This document shows positions 22,025-31,461 of a DNA stretch of 40,930 nt, one piece after another; within the stretch, counting starts at the first letter, position 1, and each line of letters starts with the position of its first letter. Source of the stretch: Paramacrobiotus metropolitanus (taxonomy: Eukaryota > Tardigrada > Eutardigrada > Parachela > Macrobiotidae). The translations under genes were made by a program, and so were the position numbers. The stretch covers positions 1-40,930 of the forward strand of contig NW_026570566.1 in the NCBI RefSeq assembly GCF_019649055.1, written 5' to 3'. The notes below the pieces were generated by a model, which was not told where the DNA came from, made no database searches, and worked only from the letters and a program-made list of their open reading frames with translations.

Positions 22025-22273
22025 CATTATTTCAATCAGTACCGCTTTAGGGATCAATATATTAATCACTTTACCGAATCGAGAGCCTCTGTGGCGGGCG
22101 GCCACATGAACAACCACGGCTGACTGAAATGCAGTCTATGTATATCACCATTCAGTCTATGCAGCCTACGCGCTTATCAGTGTGCAATCTATGCAGTAAA
22201 GACCAGCAATGCATCTATGCAGTAGAAGTGATTAATATATTGATCCCTAAAGCGGTACTGATTAAAATAATGG
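22025..22273. repeat. Inverted repeat pair, 45-bp arms one mismatch apart
   Basis: The arm at about 22025-22070 (..AGTACCGCTTTAGGGATCAA..) is the reverse complement of about 22229-22273 with one mismatch, and weaker complementarity extends roughly 25 bp further out on each side. The 158-bp loop holds four or five degenerate copies of a word resembling CAGTCTATGCAG. It may be a MITE or foldback remnant. No target duplication was found. Confidence 0.75.
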
Positions 22274-22604
22274 ACCAAGCGAAGTAATGTTAGTGGCTGA
22301 TTTCTTAAGCCCGTTCATGAATAATGCGCCATATCCTAGGCTGAGTCTACTTCCAGTTCCACGAATTTGGCCGGCTCGATCAATCGGCGTCCATCGGTAG
22401 AGACTGCGGATACCCTTATCAACTCGGTAATCGCTGTTGCAGAAGCAGCCATATAAGACTGGTACCGAAAATGCATCAGGCGCAGTAATTTCAGAAAAAG
22501 AATCGTGCTTGTCTTCATGCTGAAATCGCTAGTCAGAACTATAAGGGAGGACGTGATCACGGACTGAAGTAGACGGAAAACGTCTCTGGTCAATAGAGTA
22601 GAGA

Positions 22605-23784
22605 ATGCACATAATGCCTTTTTTAGTTTGGACCTTTATTCTTGTTGCCGGCTGTTCTACATCGCCGTTAGCGGAAACCTGCGACGAACTAAAATCACGC
22701 TGCTATGGCCTGTCACTCCAGCAAGATGAATATCGGTACGAGCTCATGCGCGAACAGTGGCCCGTGACGGATGACAAGGTTAACCAGACAGCCCAGACTG
22801 GAAAGCTGTTTTGTCGGTAAGGTCACATTGGTGCATTTGTCAGAACAACATAGGCTTCGACGTTTTTCGTACTCTGGAATTTTTCATTATGCCTATAGTC
22901 TGACGAACTGGCACTTACTTGCAGTTTGAACTATTTTGCACTCAAGTACAGCCATTCTTGACTCCGGCGCGCGCAATCAGATAAACGAGAGATTGCTGAA
23001 TATAATAATATTATTAATGATAACTCATTTACTATCGTACAGCTGGCAATGTTTGTCCTGTTCGAAGAGCCGTACTGCGAAAATGACAATCTAGAGCAGG
23101 AACAAAGTCGAAATATACGTAAAAATGCCTTTTTAAAGTTGATAGTACCATGGATTAGTGTATGCTAGGTAAAGCCTTTAAAGGCATTACTTTTAACATA
23201 TGAAAACTTAATTTCAAAACAAACTTCAATGTTACGGATTTGACGGATTCCTTTCCCGAGCGTTTTAGCGTAACTAATCGAACGTAATTGTGGCAAACCT
23301 TTGCAGTCTGAGCCAGGAATATGGACAGTGCCTGCTGACCATGAACCAGCGTTGTCCTGGATATACGACGCCCGAGAACGGAAACGGTTGGTTCGGGGCA
23401 ACATGGGAGAAATTTATGGGCAAGCTTTGCGACACGCCCTTCCCTCCTCAACGCTACATACCTGTCGTGTACGGACAATGTTACGCACAAAATGCCGATA
23501 TTGTTCCCTCACTCGTGCTGTCACCCACGTCGCCATATGTCCTGCAGTCTATCAGCGCTTCTTCTGCTCAGGAAAACGCTTGCAGGTCGGTAACCGGTAT
23601 TTCTTCAGACGATTCTGTGGAACACCTTCATCTGCTAGTCAATTTGGTTTGTAGTGCGATGTCAGACATGCAAGCGCATATGAACGGCACAGCGGCAGCC
23701 ATTGCCCGAAAGTGTGACCAGGAAGCCGCACGAGTTCTGGTGGAAGGAACCAGATATCTTCATCAAATTAATTGCCCGGGATAA
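22605..23784 (+). CDS. Secreted cysteine-rich protein, unknown family
   Basis: Exons 22605-22816 and 23307-23784 join across a 490-bp GTAAGG..GCAG intron in matching phase, giving 229 aa. Residues 1 to about 24 (MPFLVWTFILVAGCSTSPLA) are a signal peptide with a plausible cleavage before ETCDEL. The mature part has about ten cysteines, spread as in a disulphide-bonded extracellular domain, and one NGT glycosylation site. No membrane segment follows. The spacing faintly recalls nematode DUF19-type domains, but I would not assign it. An AATAAA at 23933-23938 follows the stop by 149 bp. Confidence 0.7.
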
Positions 23785-23932
23785 AGTTTCACTAACTATT
23801 ATAGCTGGTGTAATCACAAATATAGTGTAATCTAATTAATAACGGGTCTTATTGCAAATGTGGCACATCGCGGTTTCGTCTGTGTCTTATCAGTATAGCG
23901 GCCCTATACTAGAGTGGATACCAATTACATCA

Positions 23933-23938
23933 AATAAA
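23933..23938 (+). terminator. Poly(A) signal AATAAA
   Basis: It is the likely 3' end signal of the secreted-protein gene ending at 23784. Confidence 0.5.
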
Positions 23939-24015
23939 TGCTCTATACGAGTATCTGGGTAAAACACTACTATTGCATAAATAAGTAGTGCGCAGCGTTG
24001 TAAGTCTCTATAGTA

Positions 24016-25132
24016 CAGCCCTGGGCAGCCAAGTTGGGGCAGTTTCTTCCAAAAATTACTGCGTGTCTGCTGTTAATAAATAAATAAATATTTATTTTTT
24101 ACTTTATTGCCGAAGGTGTCCGGCATCTTTTGAACTGTACGTATCCATGTTTAGAACGTGCCTGAAATCGCAGTGAGCTGAAAACCAAGGCAGACCAGCA
24201 GAAAAATACCGCTAAACTCGTATGTTGTGACGGTTTTCCTCGCACTTAATACTTTTTTTAAATTCCACTAAGGCTGTAGTGTTAAGATGATAAACCATAC
24301 TTGTTTACCATCCAATTCTACTAAGGGAGGTGCATGACAACAGTCGATTTCAGTCAAGCCTCAATGACCTTTGCAGTGCGTTGGCGAGCACTGCTAAAAT
24401 GAGGCGTGACCTTATTTCAAAGCTCGGCGCGCACCCGCAGAATGCCAGAGAATGCCCTTTTTGTTAAAATTTCACTCCCAGAGCGTTAAGCGTCAGTTTC
24501 AGGTTTTTAATCCATGTAACAAGCCGAATACAGTCGGCTCAACCAACCTTCAACAGCCACCATAACTTTTTTGTTGCAACAGCTTTGCTGTTTTTTTTTC
24601 TTCCACTCTTCTGGAAATCCCACCTCCCCGTCTACGAGGCGGGTATTCCTTTGCACATGAAAATCAACTAACAGGACGTACAACTTATTCACTGAAAGTA
24701 ATAGCTTTAGGTTATTTCAATCTGTGCGCTAGGCAACCACAATCTTCGGTAGGCCGTTTTTAACATACAAGTCTATGGGAGATGCCCCTTGTTGCAACGC
24801 TAAGCCGACCACTGATCACGCAACATTTTGGTTCTCTCCCGTGGCAAATACCTTTGGGGTCACCCAACAGTCAGCAGAAAAGCTCACACGAAAATATGGA
24901 TTGGGGAATTTACTAGAGCGGCAGATGTAAGCATCCCAAAAAGGACTGCTACCTCTCCCCCTAAATCAATGCTCGGCTCGTTACTGAGCGATCAGAAGAG
25001 CCCGATTTTAGTATTTTTGGATTTGCGATAAAAAATTACATGGCATAAGTAGAAATATAAGAACAGAACAACGCCTACAAATATTTGCCAATTGTTTTTA
25101 CAAAAGTGCCCCAACTTGGCTGCCCAGGGCTG
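24016..25132. mobile_element. 1.1-kb non-autonomous DNA transposon with 26-bp perfect TIRs and TA target
   Basis: CAGCCCTGGGCAGCCAAG and onward to 24041 is matched base for base by its reverse complement at 25107-25132. TA flanks both ends (24014-24015 and 25133-25134). A TA duplication is the hallmark of Tc1/mariner-type elements, although the CAGCCC start is not the usual CAGT. The interior holds only short frames with no DDE transposase character, so it must depend on another element. Confidence 0.82.
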
Positions 25133-25134
25133 TA

Positions 25135-27117
25135 TTCCCGTGTTCGTGGAATTAACATATGAGGTTCATCTCTGGTGAACCACAGCGGCAGACACCGATG
25201 TAAGTGATAAATAATTATTTCACCCTTCTTTGCATCCCCTGTTCCTGACAACAATTCTTTGTACCAGAAATGCGTTGGAACTATAAGGCGGGAGGCGCAA
25301 TTTCCTTCTAGAGACGACAGATTACGGTAGTCAGAATAGACGACAGATTTATTCTGAGCAAGCGTATACAGTCTGTATGTATACGTAAAACTAAAAGGCA
25401 CGTCAATCCATCGTCTTATTAACAAAAAAATGCGACACCTGAGTTTTTCTCATCTTGCAACACCTACATTTAGTGCACACGGTACGTATACAGTATAATG
25501 GTCTTCCAATGTGCTAATAAAACGGCCAGCAGCTTGAGCCAGAAGCATCGATTCAGGGCTAGAGGACACTAACAAAAACCTACAAAGTATACTAGTGCAC
25601 TACAAAGTATATAGAAGGCACGAACAAATACCTGCCAAAAATATTTTACAGTCCCGCGAAACGACTAAGAAGTGCCAGCACTATCATTGCCCATAGTTTG
25701 TCTTATTCACTATTCAATTTTCTGAACTTTCAGATAGGCTAATTCAATGGTATATGGCGGGGAGATTTTGTTGTTACCTCCATAAAGCTAATTCACATAA
25801 CCTTTATCTGCGCAGTCTTTAAAATAACCACTTCCAGTATAAATTTTTTTTTATTACCACCACTGTTATACTTTTTATAAAACTATTGTTTATGTATTTT
25901 GTCTCGGTATTAAACACTTGGCACAATGCATGGTGTGCCCTTGCCAGAAGTTGGGGAATAAAGGTGCTTGCTTGCATGTATCAAGTTTAACGAGAATTGG
26001 GCAGCCGGTTAAAGGATGCTACCGAAGAACGGCGCCCCTACGAGTTTCTGCTTCGGCGTATTAGCACTGAAATGCAGCGGTGGGATGTGCTGTCTGTGAC
26101 TTCAACTGTACCGCGTTTTGACGGTTTTAACGCTTTTTATTGGGATTTATGATGCTGGTGTTTTAAACTTCCGAACAATAAGCAAACCAATAAATTACAA
26201 ATTTTTTATGCTCCTTATAACTGCTATTAGTATCACGAATTTCTATCGGTTTAATTTTTTATCAGCTATGTAGTGTTTTACGCATCACATTTAGACCGTC
26301 TTCACGTGGAGCGAACAATGCATCTTCGCGCTGTATTTCAATGCTCCATGCTGCGAATGGTCGTGTTGCAAAAATAGATCACCCTAATCCGAGGGGATGT
26401 CGAGGGCATACAGGAAATGACCACACGTTATGCCATTATTTCCCTGAGATCAAGGAAAGGCGCTCGGAATCGACGTTCCGTGCACCGACACGTTGGGTGC
26501 CGCATTATCGATTATCGAGCGCACCACCGCTCCTGCCGTATCCGTCGCAGAAAGTGCAGAAGGCGTGAAGCGAATGTAGCACGGCCTACTGCGAGGTATA
26601 CCTCCATCCGGCTGCGTTCGACGTACACATCCTAAGGGGTGAAGGCGAACACTTGCATTGGACCGTACCGCTGTCACAACATAAGATTGTTGGACTGAGT
26701 TCTTCACCTGCGTGCGCACCTACGGTGCTGTGTGTAAGAGCCCTAATTAAAGGTCAACGATGACCATTACCTATACAGATTACAAACGAACCAAATAACA
26801 AGGAGTGTACGACCTTTTATTAAACCATTGCCCACTACAGTATACTTATTTATTGCTACTTCCCCGGCTGTACATTTATTGGTTTTTTGAAACCGTTTGG
26901 TCCAGATGTTCATTGGGCAATGCAAACACAAAAACTTGTGCTAATACGCACCCACATTAAGTGCAACAACCACAAAAACTTTGCGGACTGAAAATGGTGC
27001 CGAAGTACAGTTGTAGGTTAAGAATCCTTATTTCGCGCTGTACATCTTACATCCGTCTTCACTCTATTCATGCGTTTACGATATGATCGTATTATGACCC
27101 GGTTTATTTCTTCTGAC
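25135..27117. other. Intergenic region, nothing recognised
   Basis: Overlapping frames of 70-90 codons on both strands at 26341-26719 reflect a locally GC-rich stretch. None has recognisable protein character or splice context. No repeat of note was found. Confidence 0.45.
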
Positions 27118-27192
27118 TTACCAGGGCAGCGTCACCGGCCCCCCTCTCAGAAAAATTTCGTTTTTTGCAGGGTTGCAGAGTAACACTAGGGT

Positions 27193-27206
27193 ATGCTTAA
27201 AAAATA
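27193..27206. repeat. Target-site duplication, left copy (14 bp)
   Basis: ATGCTTAAAAAATA, identical to 30525-30538. The intact foldback copy at 9726-10470 has a single ATGCTTAAAAAAATA (one extra A) at the corresponding place. Confidence 0.88.
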
Positions 27207-30200
27207 CAATTTATTGGCAATATCCGCCCAAATAACAAAAAATGCACGCGCTGACACCCTACGTAATCGTTAGAATTTAAACATTAAAAAAACAACCAAA
27301 TTCCCGGTCCTCCCTCGGGTTAAAAGGTAACGTGCTCAAAACAGCCGTAGCATTTCCCTTAACAACAGCAAGGCTGAATCGCTGCTTAAGAAAAGCAGTA
27401 GAACGTGCTTCTCCAGTCAAATCCCGAATTTTCCGACCCATAAAATGTAAAAATTCACTTAAAGCCGGACCAAAAACTCCAAGGGTTTCCATTACTAGAG
27501 GATAAAAAAGGTATCCGTATTCCAAAAACGAATACTTCCCACGCTTCGCATTTTCAGCCAGCTGGGCCACGCTGCCACATTTCTTGGAGCTTCCAGTGGC
27601 ATGAGAGTCAGCAACCGTACACCAGCTGGTTACATCCCAAACGATCGGTTTTCCTTGTCTTACTGGTATCAGTGTCATCCCATCCGGTCTTTGTGCGGTG
27701 GTTGATGACAAGCCGTTTGGTTCCATCTCACAAGGAAAACCAGCGCTTTCACAACAGTTTTTCGCGATGCTGTTCATTTCTTTATGTCTCGCCCATCGTC
27801 CTTTAGTCGTTTTGTTGCAGGATAGTCCATGATGGCCGTTGCTTTCGACCTGTTTACCACATGCGTTGCAGTTGTGCGCCACCACTACTGGTAAACCAAA
27901 TCGCAAACCAACACCGATACGTACATCTTCATCCTTCAGGAATGTCCCCAAACAAGGTGCGGGTAACGCATTCAGCCAGGCTCCCGAATCTCTGTTTAAA
28001 GCTGACAGCAAAACCGCCCTGGCGCGCTCATTACCTTCGGTAGACGACATTAATGTGGATATGTCCCGTTCGATCACTGGCGTGTCCCAGGCGTACTGAA
28101 ACTTCCGAACACATTCCGGTGGAATTTCGCAATGCGTCTGTTGGATCCAAGATTCCACAGCGGTTTTCGTCAGGCACTCTTCAGAAGGCTGGTAGAATTT
28201 GGAAACCATAGGCAGCACAGAGTACACCGATGCCAAGTAAGCACAAACAGCTAATGTCTCTATGCGTCGTGTCCCCAAACCACCACGCCGTACTGGAAGA
28301 GATATCTGAGTCCACTGCGCTTCGGAAATCTTCACGTTGACCAACTGCTCCACCCCCACCCGTAGACAGCTATCGTATTCTTTCAGCAAGTCCGGGTGTT
28401 CAAAACCACGGGAACTGCGCAGTCCGTACAAAACCTTAGGAACGCTGAGGCAATTTTTAAGGAGAAACAAACTGTAGTGTGCCGGTAATTTCTTCAATCG
28501 TTGAACGAAATTCTTTAGTTCTGCCGTTTTCCCATTTAAAAATCTCGCGCACGCTGGGAAGGTCATCGGAGCTCCCAACAGGGTGAAGTTTTCAGGACTG
28601 AGCTGTATCATATCCGGCCAAGTGCTTAATAATGTTGCACGGATCACGGACTCATCTGCATCACATGTCACGATGGGAAAGAATTCGCACTTGCTGAAGT
28701 TTAATTCTAAACCCATTTTCGCGGCCCGTTCTTCAATTTGCTTTATGGCGGCCATTACTTTCTCAACTGTGTCAGCCATTGTCACATCATCAAGGAAGGC
28801 CAGAAGCAGTTCGCAATCTAAATCATCGAAAAGCGGTAGCGTGGCTAGGCTGTACCCAAAGGGACCCGACGGATCACCCTGTTGCACTCCGCGGGCGGAC
28901 GTCAGCGTTTCTTCACCACAAACCAAATGGCTGCTGTAGCGGTAGGATTGCCAGAAATAATCGTAATAGGCAGGGAAATGTTGACGAACAGCTTGTAGCA
29001 GTGTATCCCGTCTCAGCAGGTTGAATGCGTTTTTGAAGTCAAGTTTCACAATAACCCGCGGTCCTGGGTGCGGGGTTTCAATATAGGCCCGGACCCCGTG
29101 CATAATTGCCTCAGCTCCGCCCTTCGTCCCGAAACCAAACTGCACGTTCTTACACAATTCCTTCATCCGCTCAGTGCAGCTATGACTCACAACTTTTGAA
29201 ACCAAGCGCCGAAAGGTTTCACCAACCGCAATGGGACGGATGCCGCCATCTTTTTTGGCCAACGGGATGAGGTTGGCACCGAAGAAGAACGGTCGGATAT
29301 CTTCGGGGACGTCGTTTTGTAGCACATGATTGACGAAATCTGTTAAGGCAGAACACAACTCGCTCTCTTCCCCACCAGGGCCGCACATCATATCTTTAAG
29401 GTGCTGCGGCCGTAAATCCGAGCAGCCACCAGCAGATCCAGAGGGAAAGCTGAAGACAGCTTTAAAAACTTCCGCTGGAGTGACAAGTGGGGGCTTTAAT
29501 GAATGTTCGGGCGGGGGTGGATAATCGCTGTCTTCGGGCTCGGGTGGGTGCTTGCCGCGTAGAGCCTCCAGAGTGTCTGTGTTCAGGGGAGCCAGTGCAT
29601 CTTCCCCCATAACCACTCCTACAGCACGCCGAACATTGTTATCCTGCAACAGGGATGTGGCCAAAGCCGTTAGACGCTCCTCGTTCAGTTCGCCTTTATG
29701 AGTTGCAACGCGACTACTGCGCTGGCGAGGAGGATGATGATGGCACGATAAGTCGGCCAGGTTCTTGCGGATAACTGTAGAAAGTGACTCCTTACGTAGG
29801 GATTTCGCAGCAGGTAAGGAGAGCGCTCTTGATCCGAATAACAGCAGATCAATCCATGCAGCTGACGAGTTATCCCGCACGCATTTGCGGAGGAGTTCGG
29901 CAAGACGTTGTGCACAGGTATGTCGGACTGTCTTTGGCACTCGTTTTGGGAGTGAGTAATGAGTCCCAGAAAGGAAGAGCTGGAGAGGGTGCTGGCTAGG
30001 ATCCGACGAGGCAGCGGCAGGGGCCTGTCGATCTGGAACCTTCTTGCTGCAGGCTTTGACGTGGTTAGCGAACCCTCCGCCTTTCGTGAACAGCTGCCCG
30101 CAGAATTGACATAGCTGGTCTTTCACCATGGTAGGAGGATTCAGTAACTGTAACACAGACCGAAAAACCAGAAAAACAGCTCCACAGTAATATTAGGCAT

Positions 30201-30524
30201 CGTCCAGCAGAGAAACGACATACCCGATTACCTGGGGTTCACAAAAGTTCCCCCCAAGTAGTGCCGTTCAAAGCCCAACAAACATCTCAGCAGCTCCAAT
30301 CACATCTCAGCAGCAGGTGTCACTGATCAGCAGAGACCGTCGTTTTGGAAAATTTGCTCGATTGTTATTTTATAGTTTGTCGACTGTTCCGGTTGACCTT
30401 GGGACAGGTGATTGGAAGAGGTGTCGGTTAAATCGGTGTCCAGAGAGGTCTTTATGGTGTTTGAGAACTCATTGCCGCCTTCTACGGAATTGAGCATGAG
30501 TTGCAGAAAGTCTTTTCTAGACTG
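27207..30524 (-). mobile_element. Full-length RLE-type non-LTR retrotransposon, 3318 bp
   Basis: Bounded by the 14-bp duplications at 27193-27206 and 30525-30538. Read on the minus strand it has a 5' untranslated region of 368 nt, one ORF (30156 to 27277) and a 3' untranslated region of 70 nt ending in ..CCAATAAATTG without a poly(A) tail, as seen in several R2-clade elements. Both ends are present and the ORF is uninterrupted, so the insertion is probably young. Unlike R2, it is not in ribosomal RNA genes here; it sits in a foldback transposon arm. Confidence 0.88.
27277..30156 (-). CDS. Retrotransposon polyprotein: zinc finger, reverse transcriptase, restriction-like endonuclease
   Basis: 959 aa in a single frame. 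An N-terminal zinc finger is C16-x2-C19-x12-H32-x3-C36. Reverse transcriptase motifs appear in order: KKDGGIRPIAVGETFRR at about 301-317, the first catalytic Asp in KLDFKNAF (D373), GVQQGDPSGP at 423-432, and the FLDD box (D456, D457). A C-terminal knuckle uses C763, C766, H775 or H776, and C780. A PD-(D/E)XK-like nuclease follows with RPDG (D825), VWDVT (D841) and K874-Y875. In this class the nuclease nicks the target and the reverse transcriptase copies the RNA from the nick. All key residues are present, so activity is possible. The start at 30156 gives the finger close to the N-terminus, as usual for the class. Confidence 0.93.
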   Translation of the reverse strand: MLQLLNPPTMVKDQLCQFCGQLFTKGGGFANHVKACSKKVPDRQAPAAASSDPSQHPLQLFLSGTHYSLPKRVPKTVRHTCAQRLAELLRKCVRDNSSAAWIDLLLFGSRALSLPAAKSLRKESLSTVIRKNLADLSCHHHPPRQRSSRVATHKGELNEERLTALATSLLQDNNVRRAVGVVMGEDALAPLNTDTLEALRGKHPPEPEDSDYPPPPEHSLKPPLVTPAEVFKAVFSFPSGSAGGCSDLRPQHLKDMMCGPGGEESELCSALTDFVNHVLQNDVPEDIRPFFFGANLIPLAKKDGGIRPIAVGETFRRLVSKVVSHSCTERMKELCKNVQFGFGTKGGAEAIMHGVRAYIETPHPGPRVIVKLDFKNAFNLLRRDTLLQAVRQHFPAYYDYFWQSYRYSSHLVCGEETLTSARGVQQGDPSGPFGYSLATLPLFDDLDCELLLAFLDDVTMADTVEKVMAAIKQIEERAAKMGLELNFSKCEFFPIVTCDADESVIRATLLSTWPDMIQLSPENFTLLGAPMTFPACARFLNGKTAELKNFVQRLKKLPAHYSLFLLKNCLSVPKVLYGLRSSRGFEHPDLLKEYDSCLRVGVEQLVNVKISEAQWTQISLPVRRGGLGTRRIETLAVCAYLASVYSVLPMVSKFYQPSEECLTKTAVESWIQQTHCEIPPECVRKFQYAWDTPVIERDISTLMSSTEGNERARAVLLSALNRDSGAWLNALPAPCLGTFLKDEDVRIGVGLRFGLPVVVAHNCNACGKQVESNGHHGLSCNKTTKGRWARHKEMNSIAKNCCESAGFPCEMEPNGLSSTTAQRPDGMTLIPVRQGKPIVWDVTSWCTVADSHATGSSKKCGSVAQLAENAKRGKYSFLEYGYLFYPLVMETLGVFGPALSEFLHFMGRKIRDLTGEARSTAFLKQRFSLAVVKGNATAVLSTLPFNPREDREFGCFFNV

Positions 30525-30538
30525 ATGCTTAAAAAATA
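30525..30538. repeat. Target-site duplication, right copy (14 bp)
   Basis: ATGCTTAAAAAATA, identical to 27193-27206, at the 5' end of the minus-strand retrotransposon. Confidence 0.88.
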
Positions 30539-31461
30539 GTTTCATCTGCCATGGTCAGTAGGGCGTGGCCAAACAGAATTTAGAAGTTTAAAATTTGCTA
30601 TGTTATAGCCTATGGCCAATGCATTGCTTCGTACTTTAAGCACATTTACGATTTAATACAAACCACTTCACGTGGTATCGTACGAGGCTTATGTGCGCTA
30701 AATGTTCTCGGCTTCCCGTTTCTGAAACGGGCTAGTAGATGACAGTTAATTATTTTCAAGTTTAGAGATAATCTGTAGGTCCTCATTACCTCGGTTTTCG
30801 TGCTAGCGGTATGTGATAAAAACTGATAGCGCGAATGGAAATGGAAGTATTTACACAATTACACCTGCTAATCTAGCTCTTACAAAATATTGTTAAGTAC
30901 CACGTACAGGCCGCTTCAGAAACAAAAACGGATAACGGGGAATATTGGACACACATAGGCCTCGTACGATAGTGCATTCAAGTGGTTTGTATTAATTCGT
31001 AAATGTGCTTAAAGTACGAAGCAATGCATTGGCCATAGGCTATAACATAGCAAGTTTGTAACTTCTAAATTCTGTTTGGCCACGCCCTGCTGACCATGGC
31101 ATATGAAATTATTTTTTTAAGCATACCCTAGTGTTACTCTGCAATCCTGCAAAAAATGAAGTTTTTCTGAGAGGGGGGCCTGTGACGCTAGCCTGGTTAG
31201 GAAACTTTCAACGTATGATGACCGCTCTTCTGACCCGCGTTGGCTCCATTCACCAGCCACTACATATAACATTATTCCATTCCAAAACTAGATGTGTACT
31301 TAGCAATTCGCCCTTCAGCTGCTACCAAACTCTCACAATTTCTCAAGTAAATTTTGTTTTACTGCAGCGTCTGCAAGTGATTTTCAAGGAGATATTACAC
31401 AAAAGTGTCAACGCTACCGTAAATTATTAGTGTCGTTATTAGACTGAACCTTTTCGCCGTC

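Larger units (their letters stand above)
27121..31196. mobile_element. Foldback transposon with TTA target duplication, copy 2, split by a retrotransposon
   Basis: TTA at 27118-27120 and 31197-31199 flanks ends CCAGGGCAGCGTCAC and GTGACGCTAGCCTGG, the same as copy 1 (9726-10470) but in opposite orientation. The outer 86 bp are on the left and the remaining 672 bp on the right. The retrotransposon at 27207-30524 separates them at ATGCTTAAAAAATA, which is present on both sides. Removing the insert and one duplicate leaves 744 bp, against 745 bp in copy 1. This nested structure dates the foldback insertion before the retrotransposon. Confidence 0.92.

Noticed and set aside
26341-26719. Overlapping 72-89 codon frames, Arg/His-rich
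   Set aside because: Three frames on both strands are equally open in a GC-rich patch; none has a recognisable motif, and no splice or poly(A) context was found.
27839-29999. Plus-strand frames of 60-118 codons
   Set aside because: All lie within the 959-aa retrotransposon ORF on the other strand and show no independent support.
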